A DNA stretch of 40,506 nucleotides, from NCBI GenBank assembly GCA_028871555.1, contig JAGWNA010000021.1, forward strand, positions 1 to 40,506, in the 5' to 3' direction. The notes beneath the pieces were generated by a model that ran no database searches, was not told where the DNA came from, and saw only the letters and a list, made by a program, of their open reading frames with translations. The translations under genes were made by a program, and so were the position numbers. Source of the stretch: Lysobacteraceae bacterium (GTDB lineage: Bacteria; Pseudomonadota; Gammaproteobacteria; Xanthomonadales; Rhodanobacteraceae). Shown piece by piece: positions 7,991-17,592 of the stretch. Positions within the stretch are counted from its first letter, which is position 1, and each line of letters begins with the position of its first letter.

Positions 7991-10330
7991 ATGCTCAGCA
8001 TCGAACAACGCATTGCCCAGGACATCGCCGCCAAGCCCGCGCAAGTGCAGGCGGCGGTGGATCTGCTCGATGGCGGCGCCACCGTGCCGTTCATCGCACG
8101 CTACCGCAAGGAAGCCACCGGCGGCCTGGACGATACCCAGCTGCGCCTGCTGGAGGAGCGCCTGCACTACCTGCGCGAACTGGAGGATCGGCGCGCAGCC
8201 ATCCTTGCCAGCATCGACGAACAGGGCAAGCTCACCGAAGCCCTGAAGGGCGATCTGCTCAGCGCCGACACCAAGGCGCGGCTCGAAGATCTGTACCTGC
8301 CGTACAAGCCCAGGCGCCGCACCAAGGCGCAAATCGCCCGCGAGGCCGGACTCGAACCGCTGGCTCTGGGCCTGCGCGAGGATCCCACCCGATCGCCCGA
8401 AGCGCTGGCTGAAAGTTTCGTCGATGCCGGCAAGGGCGTCGCCGACGTGCGCGCCGCGCTGGATGGTGCCCGAGCGATCCTGATGGAATCGATTGCCGAA
8501 GACGCGCAACTGGTCGGCAAGTTGCGCGACTGGCTGTGGGCGCAGGGGCAGATCCGTGCCCGGGTCGTCGCCGGCAAGGAAATCGAGGGCGCGAAGTTTC
8601 GCGACTACTTCGATCATGCCGAACCGATCGGCAAGATTCCCTCGCATCGCCTGCTGGCGTTGATGCGCGCCCGCAACGAGGGCGTGCTCGAACTGGAACT
8701 CAGCCCAGCCGCCGACAGCGAGCAAGGCCATGCCGAAGGCGAGGGCCGCGTCGCCGCGCACGCCGACATCCACGATCGCGGCCGCGCCGCCGATGCCTGG
8801 CTGCGCGAAACCGTGCGCCTGACCTGGCGGGTGAAGCTGCACCTGCACCTCACGCTCGACCTGTTCGCCCGCGCGCGCGAAGGCGCCGAGGACGAGGCGA
8901 TCGGTGTGTTCGGCGACAATCTCAAGGATCTGATGCTGGCCGCACCGGCCGGCGCCAGGACGGTGATGGGCCTGGACCCGGGCATCCGCACCGGTGTGAA
9001 GGTCGCGGTGGTCGATCCCACCGGCAAGCTCTTGGCCACCGACACCATCTACCCGCACGAGCCGCGGCGGCAGTGGAACGAGTCGCTGGCCGCATTGGCC
9101 CGGCTCTGCCAGAAGCACAACGTCGACCTGATCGCGATCGGCAACGGTACCGCCTCGCGCGAGACCGACAAGCTGGCCGGCGAGCTGATCAAGGGCCTGG
9201 GCAAGAGCCATCCCGGCCACAAGCTGTCCAAGGTGGTGGTGAGCGAGGCCGGCGCGTCGGTGTACTCCGCTTCGGAAACTGCAGCCAAGGAATTCCCGGA
9301 TCTCGACGTGAGCCTGCGTGGCGCCGTCTCCATCGCGCGCCGCCTGCAGGATCCGCTGGCCGAGCTGGTGAAGATCGAGCCCAAGGCGATCGGCGTGGGC
9401 CAGTACCAGCACGACGTGAACCAGGTGAAGCTTGCGCGTGCGCTGGATGCGCGTGTCGAGGATTGCGTCAACGCCGTCGGCGTCGACGTGAATACCGCTT
9501 CGGCGGCGCTGCTGGCGCGCGTGGCCGGCCTGTCCGCGCTGGTCGCCGAGAACGTGGTGAAGCATCGCGACGCCAACGGTCCGTTCGCGAACCGCAAGGC
9601 CTTGCTGAAAGTGCCACGACTGGGCGGCAAGGCGTTCGAGCAGTGCGCCGGCTTCCTGCGCGTTCCCGATGGCGACAACCCGTTGGACGCCAGTGCCGTG
9701 CATCCGGAGGCTTATCCGGTGGTCGAACGGATCATCGCCCGGTGCGGCCGCGAGGTGAAATCCATCATCGGCGACAACGGCTTCCTGCGCGGCCTGAAAC
9801 CCGAGCTGTTCACCGATGACCGCTTCGGTGTACCCACCGTACGCGACATTCTCAAGGAGCTCGAAAAGCCGGGCCGCGATCCGCGCCCGGAATTCGTTGC
9901 ACCGAATTTTGCCGATGGCGTGGATGATCCGCGGCAGCTGCGTCCGGGCATGGTCCTCGAGGGCCGCGTCACCAATGTCGCCGCCTTCGGTGCGTTCGTC
10001 GACATCGGCGTGCATCAAGATGGACTGGTGCATATCTCCGCGCTGTCGCATACCTACGTGAAGGATCCGCGCGAAGTGGTGAAGGCCGGCGACGTCGTGA
10101 AGGTCAAGGTGATGGAGATCGATCTGCCGCGCAAGCGCATCGGCCTGAGCATGCGGCTGGATGACGAGCCCGGGCAGACGCGTGAAAGTCATGCGGCGAC
10201 GGGCCATGAAGGCAACCAGCGACGCGGTCGCGGCGGCAACCGCAACGCCACCTCGCCCGCCTCCAAGCCGACGACGGCACCCGTCAACAGCGCATTTGCC
10301 GACGCGCTGGCACGGGCGGGCAAGTGCTGA
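7991..10330 (+). CDS. tex: Tex family transcription accessory RNA-binding protein
   Basis: A 779-residue protein close to the family length (about 770-790). Tex is a conserved nucleic-acid-binding protein related to eukaryotic Spt6 and linked to transcription and stress or toxin gene expression. Domain order is as expected: N-terminal helical Tex domain (starting [16 protein letters not shown]), a YqgF-like fold near residues 320-450 ([18 protein letters not shown]), helix-hairpin-helix repeats ([18 protein letters not shown]) and a C-terminal S1 RNA-binding domain near residues 650-727 ([16 protein letters not shown]). The basic, low-complexity tail ([11 protein letters not shown]) ends at residue 779 and may add RNA affinity. 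ATG at 7991 is preceded by AAGGAATTG. It is flanked upstream by a terminator, so it is probably transcribed alone. Confidence 0.96.
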   Translation: MLSIEQRIAQDIAAKPAQVQAAVDLLDGGATVPFIARYRKEATGGLDDTQLRLLEERLHYLRELEDRRAAILASIDEQGKLTEALKGDLLSADTKARLEDLYLPYKPRRRTKAQIAREAGLEPLALGLREDPTRSPEALAESFVDAGKGVADVRAALDGARAILMESIAEDAQLVGKLRDWLWAQGQIRARVVAGKEIEGAKFRDYFDHAEPIGKIPSHRLLALMRARNEGVLELELSPAADSEQGHAEGEGRVAAHADIHDRGRAADAWLRETVRLTWRVKLHLHLTLDLFARAREGAEDEAIGVFGDNLKDLMLAAPAGARTVMGLDPGIRTGVKVAVVDPTGKLLATDTIYPHEPRRQWNESLAALARLCQKHNVDLIAIGNGTASRETDKLAGELIKGLGKSHPGHKLSKVVVSEAGASVYSASETAAKEFPDLDVSLRGAVSIARRLQDPLAELVKIEPKAIGVGQYQHDVNQVKLARALDARVEDCVNAVGVDVNTASAALLARVAGLSALVAENVVKHRDANGPFANRKALLKVPRLGGKAFEQCAGFLRVPDGDNPLDASAVHPEAYPVVERIIARCGREVKSIIGDNGFLRGLKPELFTDDRFGVPTVRDILKELEKPGRDPRPEFVAPNFADGVDDPRQLRPGMVLEGRVTNVAAFGAFVDIGVHQDGLVHISALSHTYVKDPREVVKAGDVVKVKVMEIDLPRKRIGLSMRLDDEPGQTRESHAATGHEGNQRRGRGGNRNATSPASKPTTAPVNSAFADALARAGKC

Positions 10331-10435
10331 CCAACGCCCGGGCACTTCTCGCTGCGATGCAGCATGCGCTTCCGTATGGGGTGCATTAACGTAACGCCCA
10401 GATAACAAGGCCATCCCGGCCCAGGAGTGTTACCC

Positions 10436-12403
10436 ATGCTTCGCACCCGTCACCTCGCTGGCGCCATTGCCGCCACCTTGCTGTTCAGCACGGCTGCCGC
10501 CGCCGCGGATTTCAGCCAAGTCTTCGTCTTCGGCGACAGTCTCAGCGACAGCGGCAATATTTCGCTGGCTGTCGCCCCCGGCATCCAGCCGCCGCTGCGC
10601 TTTACCACCAACCCCGGCATCACGGCGATCGAACACGTCGCCGACGCGTATGGCCACACGCTCAGTCCGTCGCTGCTTGGCGGCACCGACTTCGCCTGGG
10701 GTGGCGCGGGGGTGAACATCAACTCGCCCGGCACGCCTTCGGCGGTGCCGACCCTGACCAGTCAGGTCGATGCCTATCTGGCTGGCGGGCCCGCCAACGG
10801 CAATGCGCTGTATTCGATCTGGGGCGGTGCCAACGACATTTTCTATCACGCAACCGCCGTTGGCGCAGGCGCTACCGCGCAACAGCTGATCGCCGCCAAT
10901 ACCGCCGGGCTGCCACCCGCCATTGCCGCGCAGGTCGCCGCGCAGATCAGTGCGCAGGTGCTGGCCGGTGCCGGCGTGAGTGCATTCGAAACACCGGATC
11001 AGGCACAAGCCAATGTCGCTGCCGCCGCCCAGCAGGAAGTCGCCCTGATCGGCCAGCTGCAGGCCGCCGGCGCCAAAAACATCCTGGTCTTCAATTTGCC
11101 CAATATCGGCCTGACTCCGGATGCCGCCGCGCAGGGCCCGACAGCCGCCGCCTCGCTGACCGGGCTCAGCCTGATCTTCAACGGCCAACTCAACACCGGC
11201 CTGTCGCATTTGAATACCGGCATCATCCCGATCAATGCCTACGGACTGTTGTCCGAAGTGATCGCCAAGCCGCAAGCTTTCGGTTTCGTCAATGCCACCG
11301 ACCCGGCCTGTGGTGCCGGATCCAGTTCGGTACAGTGCGGACCGGCGGGTTCCGGGCTGCCCTACACCTATGCGGCTGGCACCGACCAGAGCTACGTGTT
11401 CGCCGATGGCGTGCACCCGACCACGGCCGCACACGCCCTGCTCGGCCAGTACGTGATCTCGGTGATGCAGGCGCCAGGACAGATTTCACTGCTGGGTGAG
11501 TCGGCGTTGAATGCCGTCAATGTCCAAACGCATGCCATCCGCAACCAGATGCTGATCGACAGCAACGGCGGTGAAACCCGCACCTTCGTCAACATCGATT
11601 ACAGCCGGCAGAACTTCGATGCGGGCAGTGCGTCGCCCAGGACCACGAGCAACAACTTCAACTTGACGATGGGTGCAGACATACGCGCCACTGACCATTT
11701 GTCCGCTGGCTTCGCACTCGGCGCCGGCCAGAGCCATGCCTATTTCTCCGGCGGCGGCGGGTACACGCTGCAGAACATCACCGGGCTCGGCTACCTCACC
11801 TACCACGCCGGCGGTGGCTACGTAGGCAGCTATTTTGATTTCGGCGAAAACAACTTCAAGGACGTCCACCGCCGCATCCAGCTCGGCACCCTGCAACGGA
11901 CCGAAAGCGGCAAGCCCGACGGTTCGCATCTGGGCGGTGGCCTGAACGGCGGCTGGTGGTTTGATTTCAAGGGCATGCACACCGGGCCATTTGCCAATGT
12001 CGAGTGGCAGACCGTCAGGGTCAACGGCTTCAGTGAAGACGGCATCGACAGCACGGCCATGTGGTTCGGCAGGCAACAGCGCGACTCACTGCTCACCACT
12101 CTCGGCTGGCGCCTGGAAGGTCACTGGAATGTCGGCAATACCGTGCTTTCGCCATATGCCGAGGTGGCATGGAACCATGACAACAAGGCTGATCCGAGCA
12201 CCATCGATGCCGGCCTGAACAGCATGAACGGCACCTTCGCCGTGGCCGGTTTCAAGCCCGACAAGACCTGGGGTACCGCCAATCTCGGCCTGTCCGCGGT
12301 ACTCACCCCCAATGTGACCAGCTGGATCGGCTACAGCGGCCGTTTCAGCGACAACAACCAGACCTACAACAGCGTCAACATGGGCGTGAAAATCAAGTTC
12401 TGA
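10436..12403 (+). CDS. GDSL/SGNH esterase autotransporter (type Va secretion)
   Basis: A 655-residue surface esterase related to EstA/lipase autotransporters. Residues 1-24 are a signal peptide ending in an alanine run. The SGNH catalytic blocks are complete: FGDSLSDSGN with nucleophile Ser35, the glycine block near AWGGAGVN, GGAND with Asn133, and DGVHPTTAAH with Asp324 and His327. From about residue 375 the protein is a C-terminal autotransporter beta-barrel with alternating Gly/aromatic strands that ends in phenylalanine (VKIKF), the usual signal for outer-membrane assembly by BAM. GTG at 10427 is in frame, but GGAG at 10424-10427 is correctly spaced for ATG at 10436. Such enzymes remain cell-surface anchored and hydrolyse short-chain esters or lipids. 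It is transcribed alone and followed by a strong terminator. Confidence 0.93.
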   Translation: MLRTRHLAGAIAATLLFSTAAAAADFSQVFVFGDSLSDSGNISLAVAPGIQPPLRFTTNPGITAIEHVADAYGHTLSPSLLGGTDFAWGGAGVNINSPGTPSAVPTLTSQVDAYLAGGPANGNALYSIWGGANDIFYHATAVGAGATAQQLIAANTAGLPPAIAAQVAAQISAQVLAGAGVSAFETPDQAQANVAAAAQQEVALIGQLQAAGAKNILVFNLPNIGLTPDAAAQGPTAAASLTGLSLIFNGQLNTGLSHLNTGIIPINAYGLLSEVIAKPQAFGFVNATDPACGAGSSSVQCGPAGSGLPYTYAAGTDQSYVFADGVHPTTAAHALLGQYVISVMQAPGQISLLGESALNAVNVQTHAIRNQMLIDSNGGETRTFVNIDYSRQNFDAGSASPRTTSNNFNLTMGADIRATDHLSAGFALGAGQSHAYFSGGGGYTLQNITGLGYLTYHAGGGYVGSYFDFGENNFKDVHRRIQLGTLQRTESGKPDGSHLGGGLNGGWWFDFKGMHTGPFANVEWQTVRVNGFSEDGIDSTAMWFGRQQRDSLLTTLGWRLEGHWNVGNTVLSPYAEVAWNHDNKADPSTIDAGLNSMNGTFAVAGFKPDKTWGTANLGLSAVLTPNVTSWIGYSGRFSDNNQTYNSVNMGVKIKF

Positions 12404-12417
12404 GTTCGTGTGCGATG

Positions 12418-12460
12418 AAAATGCCGCCCGCCGTGCCGAATGCGGGCGGCATTTTCTTTT
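12418..12460 (+). terminator. Strong intrinsic terminator after the esterase autotransporter
   Basis: A perfect 14-bp stem (AAAATGCCGCCCGC at 12418-12431 with 12442-12455), a 10-base loop and a following CTTTT. The A-run on the 5' side makes it potentially active on both strands. Confidence 0.9.
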
Positions 12461-12609
12461 CCATGCCGCAAAAGCGGAACTGCAAGTGCTTCTTGCGAAC
12501 GCCCTTGCGTTTCAGGGTCCGCCCATGGCGATGGATATCGCCGCCTCCCATCCACCATGAACCGGATAACCCCGGAAGGAGACCGGGATTCTCCCGACGT
12601 GAGCCAGGC

Positions 12610-13491
12610 ATGCCTTGCAGAATTGCCATTGCAGGTTCGTTCGTTGCCCTTGCCGGTTGCATCGTGACGAGCAATGCCCATGCGCATGGCTTTGCCGGGA
12701 AGCGATTTTTTCCGGCCACGCTCGCCATCGACGATTCTTTCGTGAATCCCGAACTCGATTTTCTCTACCGCAACGACAAGGTCCGGGACGATAGCGGCAA
12801 TGCCGTCTATCTATCCGGATTGTCTGTGGAGTTCGCCCAGCCGCTTGCACGTGGCTTCGCTCTCTTCATTGGGGATACTTATCTGCATCAGAACCCCGCC
12901 GGCCCCGGAGCCGTGCAGAATGGTTTTGACAATGTCGAGATCGGCAGCAAATACCAGGTCTTCATTCACGACCAGGAAGAATCCGCGCTTGCGGTCGGCT
13001 TGAACGCCGAACTGGGCGGCACAGGCAGCAAACACGTGAGTGCTTCGTCCTTCACGACATTATCGCCCGTCATCTACTACAGCAAGGGGCTCGGCAATCT
13101 CCCGATACAGGGGCTGCGCCCGTTTGCCGTCACCGCACAGATTGCCCCGAATTTCCCGACCAGCCCGCGCGATCCGCACACGCTCGATTGGGGCTTCACT
13201 GTTCAGTACAGCCTGCCTTATCTCGAAGACTTCGTCAGATATACGGGCCTCGGGGCGCCGTTCAGGAACATGTTTCCCATCGTCGAGTTTGCCAATGAAA
13301 CCTGCCTCGACCGCAACTGCGGCGGCCAGACGACTGGAAGCATCAATCCGGGCGTGATCTGGATGGGCAAAAGCACCCAGCTGGCTGTTGAGCTGAACGT
13401 TCCGGTCAACCATCGCAGCGGTTCACACGTAGGTTTCATGCTCCAGTATCATCTTTACCTGGACGATATTTTCCCTTCCTTGAAGCGTTGA
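12610..13491 (+). CDS. Exported, probable outer-membrane protein preceding copC-copD
   Basis: A 293-residue protein I cannot name. The N terminus MPCRIAIAGSFVALAGCIVT is a signal sequence with two possible processing sites: a lipobox-like LAGC with Cys17, or signal peptidase I cleavage after AHA at residue 25. The rest has short alternating hydrophobic strands, many Gly/Asn/Asp turns and no long hydrophobic helix, resembling an outer-membrane beta-barrel of the MetA-pathway/porin-like kind. Two cysteines near residue 236 (ETCLDRNCGG) could form a disulphide. The start at 12610 is chosen because the upstream open frame crosses a terminator and lacks an exported N terminus. It is 47 bases before copC and on the same strand, so a role in copper export, uptake or envelope copper binding is inferred from context only. 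Confidence 0.7.
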   Translation: MPCRIAIAGSFVALAGCIVTSNAHAHGFAGKRFFPATLAIDDSFVNPELDFLYRNDKVRDDSGNAVYLSGLSVEFAQPLARGFALFIGDTYLHQNPAGPGAVQNGFDNVEIGSKYQVFIHDQEESALAVGLNAELGGTGSKHVSASSFTTLSPVIYYSKGLGNLPIQGLRPFAVTAQIAPNFPTSPRDPHTLDWGFTVQYSLPYLEDFVRYTGLGAPFRNMFPIVEFANETCLDRNCGGQTTGSINPGVIWMGKSTQLAVELNVPVNHRSGSHVGFMLQYHLYLDDIFPSLKR

Positions 13492-13538
13492 GCCGCCAGT
13501 TGCGCCAGGCGCTTCGGATCCATCCGGCCGGGCTTTGC

Positions 13539-13910
13539 ATGAAACGATTGGCTGCATTCGTCATTGCCGCTTCAGGAGCGTTTTCCGCCGGACTGACGCT
13601 TGCGCATGCCTTTCCGGTGAACTCCATGCCCCATGTGGGAGCAAGCATCAAGGCATCGCCCGGACGAGTGAAAATATGGTTCGACGCCGATCTCGAGCCG
13701 CTGTTCGACAAGCTGCTGGTGAAGGACGCGCAGGGACAGGTGGTGAGCCAGGGTACAGCGCAAGTGGATGCACGGGATCCGGCATTGCTCGAAGTGCGTC
13801 TGCCTCCGGCGCTGCCGCCCGGCCCGTATCATGTGTACTGGCAAGTCAACTCACGCGATGGCCATCGCACGCAGGGCGATTTCACTTTCACTGTTCAGCC
13901 CGCCCGCTAG
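13539..13910 (+). CDS. copC: CopC-family periplasmic copper-binding protein
   Basis: A 123-residue periplasmic protein. Residues 1-22 form a signal peptide (MKRLAAFVIAASG and on to TLAHA). After cleavage near the HAF sequence, a histidine close to the mature N terminus (NSMPHVGAS follows) and the DGH element near residue 107 (DGHRTQGDFTF) correspond to the Cu(II)-binding positions of CopC/PcoC proteins, which also keep a seven-strand cupredoxin-like sandwich. No Met-rich Cu(I) loop is seen, so this is the Cu(II)-only type. The start at ATG 13539 is chosen over the in-frame TTG at 13488 because only it puts the signal peptide at the N terminus. It lies nine bases before copD. Together they may import copper into the cytoplasm or confer tolerance. 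Confidence 0.85.
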   Translation: MKRLAAFVIAASGAFSAGLTLAHAFPVNSMPHVGASIKASPGRVKIWFDADLEPLFDKLLVKDAQGQVVSQGTAQVDARDPALLEVRLPPALPPGPYHVYWQVNSRDGHRTQGDFTFTVQPAR

Positions 13911-13919
13911 GCATGATCC

Positions 13920-14894
13920 ATGGGGGGCGAGGTTTCCATTGGCTGCGACCTGCTGGCATTGGTGGCAACGGTAGGCGCCTTGGTGCAGTCGCACTGGCTG
14001 CTCGACCATCCTCCGGGGCATCGGGCATCGGCCGCTTCGGCCTGGATGCGCCGGCGCTCGGAGGGTTATTTTTGCGCCGTGCTCGGCCTGTTCACGCTGA
14101 CTACCGCCATGGCCCTGCCGGCGCGCAGTGCGGCCATCAGCGGCTTGCCCTGGGACCGGCTGGGATCGGTTCTGCCGGAGGTGCTGCAACAGACCCACTT
14201 CGGTCGCATCTGGCTGATCAGGGCGGCCACCGTCTTCATGTTGTGGGTTGCCCGGTTTGCATTGCGGGCACTCAGATTCCGGCCCGGATTTGCCATATTC
14301 GCCGCGTTTTGCCTTGCCGTCGAAGCATGGGGCTGGAGCGCCACCGGGCACCCGGGTGATCACGGTGATCTGACGTGGGCCGTATCGGTTGCAATGCTCC
14401 ACATCCTCTCGGCCGGCCTCTGGGGCGGCACGATACTGGCGGTGGCCGTCGTCGTGTCCCCGGCATCCCGGCGTCTTGACGCCCTGGGCGCCGAAACTGT
14501 CATGCGCTTTTGCCAGCGCCTGTCGACAGGCTCCGCCCTGGGTCTGGCGCTGCTGGTGGCAACGGGCATCTACAATGCCTGGAACGAGCTGGGCAATTTC
14601 CCCGCGCTGTGGACCAGCGCCTATGGGCAGGCCCTCGCCATCAAGCTCGGGCTCATTGCCGTGATGGCCGGGATCGGATTCGGCAACCGGTACTTGCGTA
14701 TTCCGGCACTCGTTCACGCGTACCGGACCCACGGGCTGGCCGATGAAGTAGTACCGCTGCAGCACCGGGCATCCAGGCGGCTTTTCCTGGCAATTGCCCT
14801 GGAGGCGATCGTGCTGCTTGCCATCATGGCCATGGTGACCGTGCTGGTGCACACCATGCCGCCCGTCGCGATGGAAAGAATGACGGGGTCCTGA
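13920..14894 (+). CDS. copD: CopD-family inner-membrane copper transport protein
   Basis: A 324-residue polytopic membrane protein with about eight hydrophobic helices. It carries family features: HFGRIWLIRA near residue 95, GHPGDHGDLTW near residue 145, and LHILSAGLWGGT near residue 160, where conserved histidines may pass copper through the membrane. CopD partners CopC in copper uptake or resistance (the YobA-YebZ pair in E. coli is the minimal form). ATG at 13920 is nine bases after the copC stop, so the two genes are almost certainly cotranscribed. An overlapping ATG at 13913 is in another frame. The C terminus ends with a hydrophobic helix. No cueR or copSR-like regulator is present next to it. 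Confidence 0.85.
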   Translation: MGGEVSIGCDLLALVATVGALVQSHWLLDHPPGHRASAASAWMRRRSEGYFCAVLGLFTLTTAMALPARSAAISGLPWDRLGSVLPEVLQQTHFGRIWLIRAATVFMLWVARFALRALRFRPGFAIFAAFCLAVEAWGWSATGHPGDHGDLTWAVSVAMLHILSAGLWGGTILAVAVVVSPASRRLDALGAETVMRFCQRLSTGSALGLALLVATGIYNAWNELGNFPALWTSAYGQALAIKLGLIAVMAGIGFGNRYLRIPALVHAYRTHGLADEVVPLQHRASRRLFLAIALEAIVLLAIMAMVTVLVHTMPPVAMERMTGS

Positions 14895-14910
14895 CCCGCC
14901 GGGTGCCGGG

Positions 14911-14940
14911 TTCCCTCCACCGCGGCAGCGGGGGAGGGAA
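14911..14940. terminator. Inverted repeat between convergent copD and lipoprotein genes
   Basis: TTCCCTCC (14911-14918) pairs with GGAGGGAA (14933-14940). It lies between two converging stop codons (14894 and 14986), a position that fits a shared terminator, though no T-run follows. Confidence 0.35.
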
Positions 14941-14985
14941 AGGGCGGGGCGCCGCTGGTGCGGAGCCGTTCCGGATCAGCCGGAT

Positions 14986-15861
14986 TTACTTGTTCTTGCC
15001 GTTGGTCGCCAGACTGAGGATTTCCAGCCCCTGCGCCTGCAGTTTCGCAGCCGTATCGGCATCCAGCACCTGCACGTCACCGCCGACCTCATGCTGTTTA
15101 AGGATCAGGATGCCGTTGTCGCTCCAGCCGGCCCGATCGATCGCCGAAGGTTTCGCATCCCGATTGGCCTTGATCTGCTGAACGATCACCCACGGCTTGC
15201 CGTCCTTGTACGCGTAGTCGGTGCTGGTGAACCTCTTGTCGGTGTAGTCGACAAGCTCACGGATGAATTTCACCTTGCCATCCTGACGGAACAGCTGCCA
15301 GCCGCGCGAAGCATCCTTTTCGAGCTTGGTGCCATGGCTGACCTTCATCGCGCCGAGTTGCTTCTCTTCGGCGGTGAACCCGGCCAGTGCCTTCTCGCCC
15401 GGAGTCTGCTCGGCCACCAGTTCGATCGCCACCACGTTCTTGTTGCCCTTGGTCAGGACCGGCGCCTGGATCGGCATCGAATAATGGCGCTCGCCATCGG
15501 TCAGCACGGCCTGCACCACATACAGATCGTCCGGTTTGACCTTGGTCGGGTCGAGCTTCAACTGGAACGACTGCGGGAACGGGCCTACCGGCGTCACCAT
15601 CTTGGTGGCCAACGGCGGCGCGCCGGCATTGGCCGTGGACGATACGTCAACCAGGTTGATCACCAGCGAAGCCTTGGACGACGGTTGACCGGATCCGCGC
15701 ACCGAAATCGTGCCGCTCACCTCGCTCGCGATCTGGGCGGCAGCTGCCGTACTCGCCGATGCGGGGGCAGCGGACCCGGCCTGCTGCGAGGAAGAAGAAG
15801 CATTGCAACCGGCAAGGACCAGTGCTGCAGCGGATATCAGCGACAAAACCATCTTGCGCAT
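14986..15861 (-). CDS. Lipoprotein with N-terminal YbaY/YscW-like domain
   Basis: A 291-residue lipoprotein. The signal peptide ends in the lipobox LAGC, making Cys19 the lipidation site; a Ser/Ala-rich linker follows. Residues about 50-160 resemble the YbaY/YscW family (ISVRGSGQPSSKASLVINL, then a conserved KVKPDDLYVV block), a beta-sandwich found in the type III secretion pilot YscW and in E. coli YbaY. The C-terminal half (about 165-291) has no family I recognise. ATG at 15861 is chosen because it puts the signal peptide first and is preceded by GAGG; an upstream in-frame start at 15891 would add ten basic residues. No type III secretion genes are nearby, so the role is probably general envelope biology. 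Monocistronic and convergent with copD. Confidence 0.75.
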   Translation of the reverse strand: MRKMVLSLISAAALVLAGCNASSSSQQAGSAAPASASTAAAAQIASEVSGTISVRGSGQPSSKASLVINLVDVSSTANAGAPPLATKMVTPVGPFPQSFQLKLDPTKVKPDDLYVVQAVLTDGERHYSMPIQAPVLTKGNKNVVAIELVAEQTPGEKALAGFTAEEKQLGAMKVSHGTKLEKDASRGWQLFRQDGKVKFIRELVDYTDKRFTSTDYAYKDGKPWVIVQQIKANRDAKPSAIDRAGWSDNGILILKQHEVGGDVQVLDADTAAKLQAQGLEILSLATNGKNK

Positions 15862-16133
15862 GGGGGAAAACCTCGATCGACGTGGAAGCATGCACGAAAG
15901 TGGTCAGACGCTTGTACACCCTGACTTTTTCGCGGGGGAAGTTTCAAGCATAGCCCAAAAGATGCGATGCAGAAAAGTCAATCGGCACAGGCCTCTACCA
16001 TCCGCACGCGTATGTTATTCCGTGCGCGACCGCGCAATGCACGATGAAAGGTCGTGCCTCGCGGCGTCCCATTTTCGTCGGCATGCCATTGACCGGACGC
16101 CGATGCCGCGGGGTGAGCGCGGCCATGACCAAA

Positions 16134-17420
16134 TCAGCAGCCGCGCCGCAATGCCCGAAACGCGATATCGCGGCGATAGAAGGCGCCCTCGTAATGGATC
16201 TTGCCGATGGCGTCGTAGGCGCGCTCACGCGCGGCAGCGATATCCTCGCCCAGCGCGCAAACCGTCAGCACACGTCCGCCGGCGGTCACGGCACGCCCCT
16301 GGGCATCGAGCCGGGTACCGGCGTGAAACACTTTCACATCGGGGTCGGCTATGGCATCAAGACCGCCGATCGCGTCACCGCTGCGCACCTTGCCGGGGTA
16401 GCCACCGGCCGCCATGACCACGCCGATGGCCGGACGCGCATCCCAGCGTGCCCGCGCATGTTCAAGCCGGCCATCCAGCGAGGCATCGATCAGTTCGACC
16501 AGATCGGACTTCAATCGCAACATGATCGGCTGGGTTTCCGGGTCGCCGAAACGCACGTTGAACTCGATCACCTTCGGCGCGCCGCTGTTGTCGATCATCA
16601 GGCCGGCATACAGGAAGCCGATGAACGGCGCGCCCTCGCTGGCCATGCCGCGCAGGGTTGGCGCGATCACTTCCTGCAGGATGCGCTGCTCGACTTCCGG
16701 CGTGACCACCGGTGCCGGCGAATAGGCACCCATGCCGCCGGTGTTGGGTCCCAGATCACCCTCGTCGCGCCGCTTGTGATCCTGGCTGCTTGCCATCGGC
16801 AAGGCATGACTGCCATCGCTCATCACGATGTAGCTGGCTTCCTCGCCTTCGAGAAATTCCTCGATCACCACCCGCGATGAGGCATCGCCGAAACTGCGGG
16901 CGCCGAGCATGTCGTGCAGCGCCAGTTCGGCGTCGGCCAGGGTCAGCGCCACCACCACACCCTTGCCAGCGGCAAGACCATCGGCCTTGATCACGATCGG
17001 CGCCCCATGCCTGCGCAGGTACGCCAGCGCCGGATTCAATTCGGTGAACACCGCGTAGCGTGCCGTGGGAATGTTGTGACGGAGCAGGAAATCCTTGGCG
17101 AACGCCTTGGACCCTTCCAGCTGTGCGGCCAGCGCGCGCGGTCCGAAGATCCGTTGACCCGCCGCACGGAAGCGGTCTACCACGCCAGCCACCAGAGGTA
17201 TTTCGGGACCGACCACGGTGAGGCCGACCTTTTCCGCCCTGGCCAGCCGCAGCAGGCCATCGAGATCATCCGCGGCCACCTCGGCATTGCGTACTCCGCG
17301 TTCACGCGCGGTACCGGCATTGCCCGGCGCCACGATCACCTCGCTGACCCGCAGCGATTGCCGCAGCTTCCAGGCCAGCGCGTGTTCGCGACCGCCGCCG
17401 CCGATGACGAGAACTTTCAT
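16134..17420 (-). CDS. purD: Phosphoribosylamine-glycine ligase (GAR synthetase)
   Basis: A 428-residue enzyme (E. coli PurD 429) that joins glycine to 5-phosphoribosylamine with ATP, the second step of purine synthesis. It begins MKVLVIGGGGREHALAWKL, the standard N domain. The ATP-grasp part includes IVIKADGLAAGKGV and the metal-binding region ending VIEFNVRFGDPETQ; the C domain follows (HAGTRLDAQGR and beyond). Length and ends are complete. purH, its usual partner, is not in the window. A possible -10 box TACAAT lies about 50 bases upstream, so it may have its own promoter, downstream of the AMP-ligase gene on the same strand. Confidence 0.97.
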   Translation of the reverse strand: MKVLVIGGGGREHALAWKLRQSLRVSEVIVAPGNAGTARERGVRNAEVAADDLDGLLRLARAEKVGLTVVGPEIPLVAGVVDRFRAAGQRIFGPRALAAQLEGSKAFAKDFLLRHNIPTARYAVFTELNPALAYLRRHGAPIVIKADGLAAGKGVVVALTLADAELALHDMLGARSFGDASSRVVIEEFLEGEEASYIVMSDGSHALPMASSQDHKRRDEGDLGPNTGGMGAYSPAPVVTPEVEQRILQEVIAPTLRGMASEGAPFIGFLYAGLMIDNSGAPKVIEFNVRFGDPETQPIMLRLKSDLVELIDASLDGRLEHARARWDARPAIGVVMAAGGYPGKVRSGDAIGGLDAIADPDVKVFHAGTRLDAQGRAVTAGGRVLTVCALGEDIAAARERAYDAIGKIHYEGAFYRRDIAFRALRRGC

Positions 17421-17467
17421 GCTTGATTCCGATGAAAAAGGTGATGCGCGACAAATACGCCGGGCGC

Positions 17468-17473
17468 ATTGTA
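17468..17473 (-). promoter_or_regulatory. Possible -10 box for purD
   Basis: On the minus strand this reads TACAAT, 47 bases before the purD ATG. No convincing -35 hexamer is found at 16-18 bases. I see no PurR-like palindrome in this gap. Confidence 0.35.
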
Positions 17474-17592
17474 GGGCAGGTCACAACGTGCGCCATGCTC
17501 CGACCGATCGACATGCCGCACAGCCTGGCCCCGGTGCACGGCATGCCGCGGCCGTCCCCATGCCGTCGCTGTGCCGCGAACAGGACGCAAGA

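Noticed and set aside
7985..10414. 809-codon open frame opposite tex
   Set aside because: Antisense shadow of a complete Tex protein; low-complexity residues and no domain.
12364..12850. Overlapping minus-strand open frames near the esterase terminator
   Set aside because: They cross a strong terminator hairpin and the start of the next gene, and have no ribosome-binding site or recognisable motif.
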